Numbered from the stretch's first letter, positions 1 through 8,619 are shown. The stretch: DNA of 34,190 bases from an uncultured Holophagaceae bacterium (GCA_903890595.1 CAITBU010000238.1:1-34190); one strand, 5' to 3'. Numbers and translations are program-made. The notes: generated by a model not told the origin, from the letters alone.

Positions 1-119
1 CCCTCCAGCACATCGTCCGCCAGGAAGGAGATGTGGGCCCGCAGGGCCGCCTCTTCCAGGGCCGGGGCCTGGGGCAGCAGGGTGGAACAGGCGAGCAAGG
101 CAAGCAGGATGGATTTCAA
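1..119 (-). CDS. N-terminus of a probable M28-family exported peptidase (partial)
   Basis: Only the first 39 or so codons are inside the window; the rest lies beyond base 1. The start is a TTG at 119-117, preceded by GGGAGG five bases upstream, a strong ribosome binding site. The visible protein begins with Lys and a hydrophobic stretch (SILLALLACSTLLPQAPA), a signal peptide or possible lipoprotein signal (LLAC). It is followed by ALRAHISFLADDVLEG, which resembles the segment that opens the mature part of many M28 zinc aminopeptidases (usually ...FLADDxLEGRGTG...). The gene is divergent from the tricorn-like protease gene at 265, another exported peptidase. No metal ligands are visible in this fragment, so the family call rests on the short motif only. 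Confidence 0.6.
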   Translation of the reverse strand, partial: MKSILLALLACSTLLPQAPALEEAALRAHISFLADDVLE

Positions 120-264
120 CGTGGCCTCCCAGGGTCCACCTTAGACGGGACGGGCCCCCCGTGCAGTAGCAGCACTTATTTCCCTACAATTCCCAACCTC
201 GACTCAACGGCCGGAAGCCTCACGCCGTATGCTTCCTGGACCACCCCCGAGCCCGGAGATTCTC

Positions 265-3200
265 ATGCGCCTGCTTCCCTGTTTCGCCACGGCCCTGGTC
301 GTGGCCACCGCCCTCAGCGCCACCGCCCAGGTCGATGCCCGGCTGATGCGCTATCCCGCCGTCTCGGCCACTCAGATTGCCTTCACCTACGCCAACGACA
401 TCTGGCTGGTGCCCAAGACCGGCGGCATGGCCCAGCGCCTGTCCACCCCCAAGGGCGAGGAGTCCTTCCCCCGCTTCTCCCCGGATGGCCGGGAGCTGGC
501 CTTCTCGGCCAACTACGACGGGAACCAGGATGTCTACGTCCTGCCCGTGGCCGGCGGCGTGCCCACCCGGGTGACGCACCACCCCATGGCCGACCGCCTC
601 GTAGACTGGCACCCCAATGGCAAGTCGCTGCTCTTCGCCTCGGGCATGGAGTCCGGCAAGGACCGCTTCAACAAGCTGTTCCTCGTCCCCAAGGAGGGCG
701 GGCTGCCCGTGGCCCTGCCCCTGCCCTACGCCGAGTTTGGTGCCCTGTCCCCGGACGGCAAGCTCCTGGCCTACCAGCCCGTGAGCACGGACTTCCGCAC
801 CTGGAAGCGCTACCGCGGCGGCATGGCCTCGGAGATCTGGCTCTACGACCTGGAGCAGAAGACCGCCAGCCGTCTGCCCAGCCTGGGCGGCTCCAATGAC
901 TCCCTGCCCATGTGGCATGGCGGCAAGCTCTACTTCCTCTCGGACCGCGACGAGGTGAAGCGCAGCAACATCTGGTCCTACGACCCCGCCACCAAGGCCT
1001 TCCAGCAGCTCACCTTCTTCAAGGAATACGACGTCCACTTCCCCGCCATCGGACCTTCCGACATCGTGCTCGAGGCCGGCGGCCGTCTGCATCGCCTGGA
1101 GCTGCCCTCGGAGAAGCTCCAGGAGGTGAAGGTCGAGGTCATCACCGACCGGGCCACCCTGAAGCCCCGGGAGGAAAACGCCAGCAAGCTCCTCAAGCAC
1201 CCCGACCTTTCCCCCCAGGCCAAGCGGGCCGTGTTCGAGGCTCGGGGCGAGATCTTCTCTGTGCCGGCGGAGAAGGGCTACGTCGTCAACCTCACCCGCA
1301 GCCCCGGGGTTGCGGAGCGCTTCCCGGCCCTGTCCCCGGACGGCAAGCAGGTGGCCTACTTCAGCGACCGCTCCGGGGAGTACGAGCTGCACGTGCGGCC
1401 TGCGGACGGGTCCGGCGAGGAGCGCCAGGTCACCCACCTGGGTCCCGGCTTCCGGTACCACATCTCCTGGTCCCCGGATGCCAAGCGGGTGCTCTTCGTG
1501 GACCAGGCCATGCGCATCAACCTCTGCGACCTGGACACAGGCAAGGTTCAGACCGTGGACAAGGGGCTCGGCCTGTATGAGAACGCCCTAGAGGCCTTCC
1601 GGGCCAACTGGTCTGCCGACAGCCGCTGGGTCACCTACGCCCGGGACAACGCCAACCAGAACAGTGTGGTGGTCCTCTACGACACCAAGACCAGCCAGCG
1701 CCACGAGGTGACCTCGCCCTTCTACAGCGCGGGTGACCCGGTCTTCGACTCCGAGGGCAACCACCTCTTCCTCACCACGGGCCAGCAGTTCAACCCCACC
1801 TACAGCGACCTGGACAACACCTGGGTCTATGCCTCCACCACCCGCCTGGCGGCTCTCCCCCTGCGCAAGGACGTGGCCTCGCCCCTGGCCCCGCGCAACG
1901 ACGTGGACGCCCCCAAGGAAGACAAGCCGAAGGAGGACAAGCCGAAAGACGAAAAGGACGCCAGCGCCGACAAGAAGGAGGCCGCCAAGGCCGTGGAGAT
2001 CGACCTGGAGGGCATCGAGTCCCGCATGGTCCTCCTGCCGCCCCCAGCGGGCTACTACGACAACCTGGCCGCCCCCAAGGGCAAGCTGGTCTACCGGCGC
2101 ACCGCCCACCGGAACGCCGACGGTGAGGACAAGGCCACGCTGTACACCTTCGACTTTGAGGAGCGCGAGGAGAAGGCCGTGCTGGCGGATGTGGATGGCG
2201 CCCTCCTGAGCTCAGACGGCAAGAAGGTCCTGGTGAACCGCAAGCAGGACTTCGCCCTGGTGGACCTCAAGCCCGACCAGAAGTTCGAGAAGAAGCTGCC
2301 CACGGGTGAGCTGCCTATGACCGTAGATCCCCCGGCGGAGTGGCAGCAGATCTTCAACGACACCTGGCGCCTCCAGCGAGACATGTTCTACGACCCCGCC
2401 ATGCATGGCGTGGACTGGGCCGCCATGCGGGTCCGCTACGGCAAGCTGCTGAAGGACTGCGTCACCCGCGAGGACGTGAACTTCGTCATCGGTGAGCTCA
2501 TCTCCGAGCTGAACGCCTCTCACGCCTACCGGGGCGGTGGCGACGTGGAGGCCTCCAGCCGCCAGGGGACGGGTCTGCTGGGTGCGGACTTCAGCCTGGA
2601 AAACGGTGCCTTCCGCATCAAGACCATCCTCCGCGGTGCGACCTGGGATGCCGTGCACCGGGGACCGCTGGCCCAGCCGGGCTTGAAGGTGAAGGAAGGC
2701 GACTACCTGCTGGCCGTGAACCGCAGGGTCCTCGATACCAAGAAGGATCCCTGGTCTGCCTTCCAGGGTCTGGCTGGCAAGACCGTGCTGCTGACCGTCA
2801 ACGACAAGCCCTCCCTGGAAGGTGCCCACGACGTCCTCGTCGAGACCGTGGCCAATGACTACTCGCTGCGCTACTGGGCCTGGATCGAAGCCAAGCGGAG
2901 CTATGTGGAGAAGGCTACCAACGGGCGCCTCGGCTACGTCTACGTGCCGGACACCGGCATCGGCGGCCAGAATGACCTGGTGCGCCAGTTCCGCGGCCAG
3001 TGGGACAAGGCCGGCCTGGTCATCGATGAGCGCTTCAACAGCGGCGGGCAGATCCCGGACCGCTTCGTGGAGATGCTGGGCCGGAAGACCCTCAACTACT
3101 GGGGCGTGCGCGACGGCAAGGACTGGCAGTGGCCCCAGGTAGCTCACGAAGGACCCATGGCCATGCTCATAAACGGCTGGAGCGGCTCCGGGGGCGATGC

Positions 3201-3531
3201 CTTCCCCCGCTACTTCAAGCAGGCTGGGCTCGGCCCCCTCATCGGCCGCCGCACCTGGGGTGGACTCATTGGCATCACCGGCGCCCCCGCCCTCATCGAT
3301 GGCGGCTACCTGACCGTCCCCACCTTTGGCCTCTACTCCCGCGAGGGCCAGTGGGTGGTCGAGGGCTACGGTGTGGATCCCGACATCGAGGTGATGGACG
3401 ATCCGGCGCTGCTGGCCCAGGGCAAGGATCCCCAGCTGGACCGGGCCATTCAGGAGGTCGAGGCCTCCCTCAAGAAGAACCCGCCCTTGGTCACCCCCAA
3501 GCCGGCCTACCCGAAGCGCTCGGGGTTCTGA
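265..3531 (+). CDS. Tricorn-like S41 family serine protease, exported
   Basis: A 1088-residue protein matching the tricorn protease plan. It has an N-terminal signal peptide (MRLLPCFATALVVATALSATAQ) and two beta-propeller regions with repeated PD40-type motifs (FPRFSPDGREL, FPALSPDGKQVAYFSD). A PDZ-like segment spans about residues 770-870, and the S41 core is at the C-terminus. Likely catalytic residues are His753 (in NASHAYRGGG), Ser975 (in WSGSGGDAFP) and Glu1033 (in VEGYGVDPDIEV). Their spacing closely follows the His746/Ser965/Glu1023 triad of archaeal tricorn. A charged Lys/Glu/Asp linker (about residues 550-575, with repeats of KEDKP) separates the propeller region from the downstream domains. 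I chose ATG 265 over the upstream ATG at 229 because it has GGAG six bases upstream and starts the signal peptide directly. Probable role: degradation of peptides in the periplasm or outside the cell. Confidence 0.9.
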   Translation: MRLLPCFATALVVATALSATAQVDARLMRYPAVSATQIAFTYANDIWLVPKTGGMAQRLSTPKGEESFPRFSPDGRELAFSANYDGNQDVYVLPVAGGVPTRVTHHPMADRLVDWHPNGKSLLFASGMESGKDRFNKLFLVPKEGGLPVALPLPYAEFGALSPDGKLLAYQPVSTDFRTWKRYRGGMASEIWLYDLEQKTASRLPSLGGSNDSLPMWHGGKLYFLSDRDEVKRSNIWSYDPATKAFQQLTFFKEYDVHFPAIGPSDIVLEAGGRLHRLELPSEKLQEVKVEVITDRATLKPREENASKLLKHPDLSPQAKRAVFEARGEIFSVPAEKGYVVNLTRSPGVAERFPALSPDGKQVAYFSDRSGEYELHVRPADGSGEERQVTHLGPGFRYHISWSPDAKRVLFVDQAMRINLCDLDTGKVQTVDKGLGLYENALEAFRANWSADSRWVTYARDNANQNSVVVLYDTKTSQRHEVTSPFYSAGDPVFDSEGNHLFLTTGQQFNPTYSDLDNTWVYASTTRLAALPLRKDVASPLAPRNDVDAPKEDKPKEDKPKDEKDASADKKEAAKAVEIDLEGIESRMVLLPPPAGYYDNLAAPKGKLVYRRTAHRNADGEDKATLYTFDFEEREEKAVLADVDGALLSSDGKKVLVNRKQDFALVDLKPDQKFEKKLPTGELPMTVDPPAEWQQIFNDTWRLQRDMFYDPAMHGVDWAAMRVRYGKLLKDCVTREDVNFVIGELISELNASHAYRGGGDVEASSRQGTGLLGADFSLENGAFRIKTILRGATWDAVHRGPLAQPGLKVKEGDYLLAVNRRVLDTKKDPWSAFQGLAGKTVLLTVNDKPSLEGAHDVLVETVANDYSLRYWAWIEAKRSYVEKATNGRLGYVYVPDTGIGGQNDLVRQFRGQWDKAGLVIDERFNSGGQIPDRFVEMLGRKTLNYWGVRDGKDWQWPQVAHEGPMAMLINGWSGSGGDAFPRYFKQAGLGPLIGRRTWGGLIGITGAPALIDGGYLTVPTFGLYSREGQWVVEGYGVDPDIEVMDDPALLAQGKDPQLDRAIQEVEASLKKNPPLVTPKPAYPKRSGF

Positions 3532-3532
3532 G

Positions 3533-3566
3533 GAGAGCCCCGGGCCCGGTTGGGCTCGGGGCTCTC
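3533..3566. terminator. Strong hairpin between convergent genes, likely bidirectional terminator
   Basis: Two 15-base arms (3533-3547 and 3552-3566) pair with a single G-U wobble around a GGTT loop. The hairpin starts 2 bases after the tricorn-like stop and ends 8 bases before the stop of the convergent hydrolase gene. There is no long T-tract on either side, so termination efficiency is unproven, but position and stem strength fit a shared terminator. Confidence 0.7.
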
Positions 3567-3574
3567 AATCGCCC

Positions 3575-4333
3575 CTAGAAGATCTCCTGGAAGAAGGCCT
3601 TCATGTGGTCCCAGCTGCGGCGGTGGGCGGCCTCGTTGTAGGCGGCGCCCTTGCTGTTGTCCTTGCCAGCTTCCTTCTGGGTGAAGGCGTGGACGGCACC
3701 GGCATAACCGACGAAGACATAGTCGGCCTTGCTCTTGCGCATCTCGTCCTGGAAGGCGGCCACATCCTTGGCGGGCACGAAGGGATCATCGGCCCCGTGG
3801 CACACCAGCACCTTGGCACTGATGGGACCTGCTGCGTAGTCCGCGGGCACGTCCAGGCCACCGTGGAAGGACACCACACCCTTCACCGGCAGGCCCGCGC
3901 GGGCAGCCTCCAGGGCCCCGGTGCCACCAAAGCAGTAACCGATGACCGCCAGGCGGGAGGGGTCCACCCCCTTCTGGGCCTTGAGGGCTTCCAGGGCCGC
4001 CGAAACACGACGGCGGTAGAGGGCCCGGTCGCCCTTGAAGCTGCCCGCCAGCTTGCCGGCCTCGCCGCCTGTCTTGGGCCTCACCCCTTCGCCGTAGAGG
4101 TCGGCCGCCAGGGCCACATAGCCCAGCTTGGCTAAATCGTCCGAGACCCGGCGCTCATGGTCCGAGAGGCCCATCCACTGGTGGATCACCAGCACGCCGG
4201 GCACCTTACCCTTGGCAGCGGATGGCTGGGCCAGGTAGCCCGCCAGCTTGGTGGGGCCTTCCTGGTAGGCGAGGGGCTCACCGGCAAAGGCCGGAAGGAC
4301 AGCAAGGGAAAGGGCAAATACCGTTCGGCGCAT
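3575..4333 (-). CDS. Dienelactone hydrolase family protein, exported
   Basis: A 252-residue alpha/beta hydrolase of the dienelactone hydrolase family. The nucleophile elbow is GYCFGG with Cys134, the cysteine nucleophile typical of this family rather than serine. The likely acid is Asp182 or Asp183 (GADDPFVP) and the likely base is His215 (AVHAFT). Residues 1-17 (MRRTVFALSLAVLPAFA) form a signal peptide, so this copy is probably periplasmic, unlike the cytosolic enzymes of chloroaromatic degradation. ATG 4333 has GGAG five bases upstream. No aromatic-degradation genes are nearby, so the substrate is unknown; a general esterase or lactonase role is as likely as true dienelactone cleavage. Confidence 0.88.
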   Translation of the reverse strand: MRRTVFALSLAVLPAFAGEPLAYQEGPTKLAGYLAQPSAAKGKVPGVLVIHQWMGLSDHERRVSDDLAKLGYVALAADLYGEGVRPKTGGEAGKLAGSFKGDRALYRRRVSAALEALKAQKGVDPSRLAVIGYCFGGTGALEAARAGLPVKGVVSFHGGLDVPADYAAGPISAKVLVCHGADDPFVPAKDVAAFQDEMRKSKADYVFVGYAGAVHAFTQKEAGKDNSKGAAYNEAAHRRSWDHMKAFFQEIF

Positions 4334-4407
4334 GGGATCTCCGGTGTTACGACACCCATCCTAGTCTCGACAGGACCAGAATGCCAGGGGAAGCAAAAGC
4401 AACCACT

Positions 4408-4486
4408 CTCGCAGAGGACGCGGAGAGAGCAGAGAGTCGCAGAGGACCTCTGTGCTCTCCGCGCCTTCCTCCGCAGCCTCTGCGAG
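4408..4486. repeat. GC/AG-rich imperfect inverted repeat
   Basis: The ends are perfect 10-base inverted copies: CTCGCAGAGG at 4408-4417 and CCTCTGCGAG at 4477-4486. The interior also folds back on itself imperfectly through runs of GCGGAGAG/CTCTCCGC. It lies between the dut stop and the start of the dienelactone hydrolase gene. The gCAGAGGAcg vocabulary recurs beside the repeats near 4998-5040 and 25234-25466, which suggests a dispersed intergenic repeat family. Confidence 0.6.
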
Positions 4487-4498
4487 GGTAGTTAATCC

Positions 4499-4954
4499 CT
4501 ACCGCCCCGTGCTGCCGTAGCCGCCGCTGCCGCGACCGGTGTCGCCCAGGGCTTCCACGCTGGGCTCGGGGGTCCAGGTCCAGTGAGCCGCCGGGGCCAC
4601 CAGCAGCTGGGCGATGCGCTCGCCGCGGCGCAGGTCGAAGGGGGCGTCGCCGTGGTTGATGAGCAGGACCTGCACCTCGCCCCGATAGTCGGCATCGATG
4701 GTGCCCGGCGCATTCAGCACCGTCAGGCCATGCTTCAGCGCCAGCCCCGAGCGGGGCCGCACCTGACCCTCGTAGCCCGGCGGGATGGCCATGACCAGCC
4801 CCGTGGGCACCAGGCGCCGCTGGCCCGGCACCAGGGTCCAGGTCTCGCCCTCGGGCGTGGCCGCCCGCAGGTCCATCCCCGCCGAGTGGGCCGTGGCGGC
4901 CGAGGGCAGGTCAAGGCCAAGGCCGTGGGGAAGCTGATGAACCGGGATGCGCAT
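4499..4954 (-). CDS. dut: dUTP diphosphatase (dUTPase)
   Basis: Hydrolyses dUTP to dUMP and pyrophosphate, keeping uracil out of DNA and supplying dUMP for thymidylate synthesis. All five trimeric dUTPase motifs are visible in order: SAGMDLRA (I), [11 protein letters not shown] (II), [16 protein letters not shown] (III, with the catalytic Asp), [11 protein letters not shown] (IV) and [11 protein letters not shown] (V, the glycine-rich C-terminal arm). The length, about 151 residues, is usual. I prefer ATG 4954 (MRIPVHQLP, as in homologues) over the in-frame GTG at 4969; neither has a good Shine-Dalgarno sequence. It lies downstream of rlmN on the same strand, separated by about 220 bases of repeat-bearing DNA, so it may have its own promoter. 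Confidence 0.95.
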   Translation of the reverse strand: MRIPVHQLPHGLGLDLPSAATAHSAGMDLRAATPEGETWTLVPGQRRLVPTGLVMAIPPGYEGQVRPRSGLALKHGLTVLNAPGTIDADYRGEVQVLLINHGDAPFDLRRGERIAQLLVAPAAHWTWTPEPSVEALGDTGRGSGGYGSTGR

Positions 4955-4997
4955 CCAAAAAGCATCCACGCAAAGGTGCAGGGGGGTCTATGGAAAA

Positions 4998-5130
4998 GAC
5001 AGGTTGAACGCAGAGGACACCCGAGGGGCAGAGGAGCGCAGCGCCAGCAGTATCCCCTTCCTCCCCTTCATCCCTGTTTTCACGAAAAAGCATCGGGGAC
5101 AGGGATGAAGGGGATAATGGCAGAGACTTC
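4998..5130. repeat. Intergenic palindromic repeat, copy 1 of an AGGGATGAAGGGG family
   Basis: The core is a perfect 15-base inverted repeat: TCCCCTTCATCCCTG at 5062-5076 and its reverse complement at 5100-5114, around a 23-base loop containing AAAAAGCAT. The left flank (from about 5005) has GCAGAGGAcaccc and GCAGAGGAGCG words. The same core, with the same AAAAAGCAT loop word, recurs at 25318-25381. It sits between rlmN and dut. The outer limits given are approximate. Confidence 0.65.
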
Positions 5131-5176
5131 CTTGCCAGCCTGAACACCGATTACGTGCCGGATTGAACCCGGGCTG

Positions 5177-6295
5177 CTAGCCCCGTTCCTGCCCAACCTC
5201 GTTGTCCTTACGGCCCAGACCGGGCGCCTTCACCAGCTGCCCGCAGGCCCCCTGGATGTCGCGGCCTCGGCTGCGGCGGACGGTGACGAAGCAGCCGCGG
5301 GCCTTGAGGCGCTGGGCGAAGGCCTGGACGCGGTCCTCCTCCGGGGTGCGGAAGGTGCTGGCGTCGTGCTCGTTGAGGGGGATGAGGTTGAGGTTGTGGG
5401 CGCTGCGCAGGTCCCCCAGCCAGTCCGCTAGGCGCTCGGCATCGGCCTCGGTGTCGTTCTCGCCGGCGATGAGCACGTACTCGAAGGTGAACTTCTCGCC
5501 CCGGCGCAGGCCCCAGCGGTCCAGGGCCTCCCGCAGACGGGCCAGATTCCACACCCGATTCACGGGCATTGTGCGGCTGCGGGCCTCGTCGGTGGTGGCG
5601 TTGAGGCTGAGGGCCAGCAAGGGTCTCGGCTCCATCAGCGCCAGCTTCTCCAGGCCGCTCACTAAGCCGGCGGTGCTCACGGTGATGCGGCCCTTGCCCA
5701 GGCCCAGGCCCGACTCGTGACAGAGCAGGCGGATGGCGCGGTGCAGGTTCTCCAGGTTGTGCAGAGGCTCGCCCATGCCCATGAACACCAGGGTCAGCTC
5801 ATGGCCCCGGTCGGGGCCCAGCGCCGCCATGAGGGCCAGCACCTGGCCCAGGATCTCGCCAGCCTGCAGGTTGCGCAGGATGCCCATGCTGCCCGTCGCG
5901 CAGAAGGTACAGCCCATGGCGCAGCCCACTTGGCTGGACACGCAGTAGGTCACCCGGGGGTTGCGCACCCGCCGGGGCATGTGGACGGCCTCAATGCGCT
6001 TTCCGTCGCCCAGTTCGAGGGCCAGCTTGGTGGACCCGTCCTCCGAAGGCTGCTGCTCCACCAGGCGCGGCAGGCTCAGGTCAGCCACGCCCTCCAGCCA
6101 GCGGCGGATGCCTGGGCCCAGTGCCGGGGCGCCATCCTGCCAGGTCCAGGGGCGGTGCAGACGGCGAAAGGTCTCCAGGGCACTGCCGGGACAGCCCAGG
6201 GCCGCCAAGTCCTCCGGGAACAGGGACCAAGCCGAGGGCAGGCCCCCCCGCTCGGGGGCGGGGCGATCCCAGGGCATGTTCGAAGGCGCTTCCAT
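5177..6295 (-). CDS. rlmN: Dual-specificity 23S rRNA/tRNA methyltransferase RlmN (radical SAM)
   Basis: Methylates C2 of adenine 2503 in 23S rRNA and of adenine 37 in some tRNAs. The radical-SAM cluster motif is CAMGCTFC (C-x3-C-x2-C). The preceding YCVSSQVGC segment and the downstream FMGMGEPL SAM-binding segment are conserved. The C-terminal GACGQL carries the cysteine that forms the transient adduct with the RNA base. The frame is open well upstream (to 6454). I chose ATG 6295, giving about 372 residues, close to the family length. ATG 6277 and ATG 6328 are alternatives, and none has a convincing Shine-Dalgarno site. The gene is divergent from the M1-like gene at 6394, so the interval holds both promoters, though I could not pick clear -35/-10 pairs. 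Confidence 0.94.
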   Translation of the reverse strand: MEAPSNMPWDRPAPERGGLPSAWSLFPEDLAALGCPGSALETFRRLHRPWTWQDGAPALGPGIRRWLEGVADLSLPRLVEQQPSEDGSTKLALELGDGKRIEAVHMPRRVRNPRVTYCVSSQVGCAMGCTFCATGSMGILRNLQAGEILGQVLALMAALGPDRGHELTLVFMGMGEPLHNLENLHRAIRLLCHESGLGLGKGRITVSTAGLVSGLEKLALMEPRPLLALSLNATTDEARSRTMPVNRVWNLARLREALDRWGLRRGEKFTFEYVLIAGENDTEADAERLADWLGDLRSAHNLNLIPLNEHDASTFRTPEEDRVQAFAQRLKARGCFVTVRRSRGRDIQGACGQLVKAPGLGRKDNEVGQERG

Positions 6296-6393
6296 CGACC
6301 CAGTGTAGTGTCCAGGATTTGCTAACATGCCAGATTCGCCGCGCCCGCTAGCATCAACCACACATATACGATGAAGACCTCTCGGAGTCAGCC

Positions 6394-8439
6394 ATGAGCA
6401 CCCGAACCACGCTACGTATTCTGCTGGCCCTGCTGTGGGCCAATAGCCTGGCACCTGCGGCAGAGCCCGTGGTGCCCTCGAACTTGAGTCGCCAGGTGGA
6501 ACTGTTCACGGCCCAGCCCACCCTGGGCCCGGCCCAGACCGTGCAGAACTGGAAGTTGCCCGTGGGCCGGATGACGTTCCAGATGACCTCCGGCACCGTG
6601 GCCCCCTTGGTAGCCAGCGGCCGCACCCTCGGCTTCCACTTTTCGGGCCGGGCATCCTTCCGTTATCGCGCCGAAGACGAACTCGAACGCACGACCCTGA
6701 AGTCCAATTTCCGGAAGAACCTGGAAAAATTCGCCGCCAAGGTGACCCTGGCTGAAAGCGAAGGTTCCCTGGTGGTGACCGAGGAAGTAAAGAGCTTCAC
6801 CCTCTGGTATACGGGCCTGGACCTTTTGCTCCCCGCAGGAACCCCAGCCGAGGCACCCAAGGCGTCCTTTGCCACCGACTGGGCCTACTTCAAGCGGGAA
6901 GGACTCGGGGACCGGGGGCAGGACTTTGCGCTCCATCTCGCCAACACCCCCCGCACCAAGCTGGTGCGGGCTGAGATCACCGGCGCCGACAGCCCATTCC
7001 TCTACGCCCTGGACGAAAGTGGCAGCCAGAAGGAGTCTCTCTCCTTCGTGGCCGACCCCGCTCAGCCTGCCATTTACGATGGTTTGAGGAGGGTCCTGCT
7101 TTCGGAGCAGCCCTTGGGGTGGACCTGGAAGGCCCCCCTTTCGCCCCTGCTCAGCCTCACGGCCGTAGACATCAACCTGCAAGCAGGTAAGAGCCTAGCC
7201 ACCCTGAAGGTCACCGAAACCCTGGTGGCCGGTGACGAAGGGCTGGCCGTGCTGTCGCTGAATCTCTACAACATGGCAGAACGAGTCGAAAACCTTGGCG
7301 TCTATCAGGTCTCCCGGGTGCTTGATGCCCAGGGTCGCTCACTCCCCTTCCACCACCGCAATGACACGCTCCTTGTTGAGCTGGTGAAACCCTACCCGGC
7401 TGGCCAGCCTTTCACCCTCACCTTTGAATACGGGGGCAGAATCCTGCTGCGTCCCGGCGGCGATAACTACTGGCAACTCGGTGTGGAGCCGTGGTTCCCC
7501 CAGCCAGAGATGGGCGGCCAGGCCTACACCGTCCACGCCCTTATCCAGAGCCCCAAGGAGGATGTGCCCATAACCGGCGGCAAGACCCTGCGCCGGGTGC
7601 AGACGGCGGAGGGGAACCTCCTTGAAGTTCAAGTCGACAAACCCATCCAGTTCTTCACCATCTTCGCTGGCGCCTACACGCTGACCGAGGAGATAAAAGA
7701 TGGGATCACCATCCGGGTGGCCGCCTACGGCGACAAGGGTGGCGGCATGCAGAAGCGGCTCATCAACATCGCCAGCCAGACCATTGGGTTCTATGAACAG
7801 CTGTTCGAGGCCTTCCCCTTCCGGGAATTCAACATCGTCCAAGTGAACGCACTGGGCTTCGGGCAGGCACCTCCGGGGATGATGCTCATCACCAACGAGG
7901 CCTTCGAGGGGAAGTCGGATGACCTGAGCAGTCTATTCACTCGAGGCATCAACCAGCGCTTCGCCCATGAGATCGCCCACCAGTACTGGGGGCACCTGGT
8001 AAAGATGCCCTCAGAGGAAGAGCAGTGGGTGACCGAGTCCTTCGCCAACTACGCTTCGGCCCTGGCCATGCGCAGCATGAAGAACCAGGGCACCAGCGCC
8101 TACGAGGGAATGATCAGCCGCTGGCGCAGCCAGGCCTCGGCTTACGCGGACTCATCCACCATCCCCTTTGCCAACCGCCTGAAATGGATCAACGATCCCC
8201 GCGGGGCCTTCCTGGCGCGCTTCACCCTGCTCTACGAGAAGGGCGCTCTCATCCTGGCCAACCTGCACAAGGAGATGGGCGACAAGGCCTTCGCCCTCTT
8301 CATGAAGTCCATCATCGCCAACTTCCGGTGGAAGACCGTCACCACCGCCTCCATCGAGCAGATCGCCGCCATGGCGGGCCGCAAGGACTTCGGCCCCCTC
8401 TTCCGGGACTGTTACTGGGGCAGCCAGATGCCCAAGTAG
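6394..8439 (+). CDS. M1-family-like (gluzincin) metallopeptidase, exported
   Basis: A 681-residue protein with a signal peptide (residues 1-23, ending near LAPAAE). An N-terminal all-beta region is followed by an M1-type zinc domain. The motif HEIAHQYWGH gives His525, Glu526 and His529, and TESFANY supplies Glu548, exactly 19 residues after the second His as in M1 enzymes. The classical GxMEN exopeptidase motif is not present. The equivalent stretch upstream of the zinc motif reads GFGQAPPGMMLITNEAF, a form seen in some divergent M1-like proteins. Cleavage of substrate N-termini is therefore less certain than metal binding. ATG 6394 has CGGAG seven bases upstream. It probably acts in the periplasm or at the outer membrane. 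Confidence 0.85.
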   Translation: MSTRTTLRILLALLWANSLAPAAEPVVPSNLSRQVELFTAQPTLGPAQTVQNWKLPVGRMTFQMTSGTVAPLVASGRTLGFHFSGRASFRYRAEDELERTTLKSNFRKNLEKFAAKVTLAESEGSLVVTEEVKSFTLWYTGLDLLLPAGTPAEAPKASFATDWAYFKREGLGDRGQDFALHLANTPRTKLVRAEITGADSPFLYALDESGSQKESLSFVADPAQPAIYDGLRRVLLSEQPLGWTWKAPLSPLLSLTAVDINLQAGKSLATLKVTETLVAGDEGLAVLSLNLYNMAERVENLGVYQVSRVLDAQGRSLPFHHRNDTLLVELVKPYPAGQPFTLTFEYGGRILLRPGGDNYWQLGVEPWFPQPEMGGQAYTVHALIQSPKEDVPITGGKTLRRVQTAEGNLLEVQVDKPIQFFTIFAGAYTLTEEIKDGITIRVAAYGDKGGGMQKRLINIASQTIGFYEQLFEAFPFREFNIVQVNALGFGQAPPGMMLITNEAFEGKSDDLSSLFTRGINQRFAHEIAHQYWGHLVKMPSEEEQWVTESFANYASALAMRSMKNQGTSAYEGMISRWRSQASAYADSSTIPFANRLKWINDPRGAFLARFTLLYEKGALILANLHKEMGDKAFALFMKSIIANFRWKTVTTASIEQIAAMAGRKDFGPLFRDCYWGSQMPK

Positions 8440-8513
8440 GGGACCCCTGGGCAGGGACCCAGAGTGGGTAGCAGGGAACGTCTAGCCAAGAGCAACCCTC
8501 CACTCGGGTGGCA

Positions 8514-8580
8514 GTAATCAGGTGCCGATACTCAACCCGGACCAGGAATCGGCCGATTCGGATGGGTCATTCCTGATTAC
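8514..8580. promoter_or_regulatory. Stacked palindromes upstream of the sensor kinase gene
   Basis: Three nested inverted repeats lie in the 180-base gap between the M1-like gene and the kinase gene. GTAATCAGG (8514-8522) pairs with CCTGATTAC (8572-8580). CAGGAAT (8543-8549) pairs with ATTCCTG (8569-8575). GAATCGGCCGATTC (8546-8559) is a perfect 14-base palindrome. They could be operators or alternative RNA hairpins in the leader, or a terminator for the upstream gene, although no T-tract follows. Confidence 0.45.
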
Positions 8581-8619
8581 CGGGGACTGCCTGGGGTCTG
8601 GTGGCGTTTGGGGGTCTGG

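Noticed and set aside
1921-2000. Tandem DNA repeat in the tricorn-like gene
   Set aside because: It is a coding repeat of the KEDKP-type linker, in frame, not an independent repeat element.
5140-5176. tRNA-like T-arm (minus strand GGGTTCAATCC) just after rlmN
   Set aside because: No acceptor, D or anticodon arms fit; the rlmN stop lies immediately upstream on that strand, and the stem is weak. A chance match or remnant at most.
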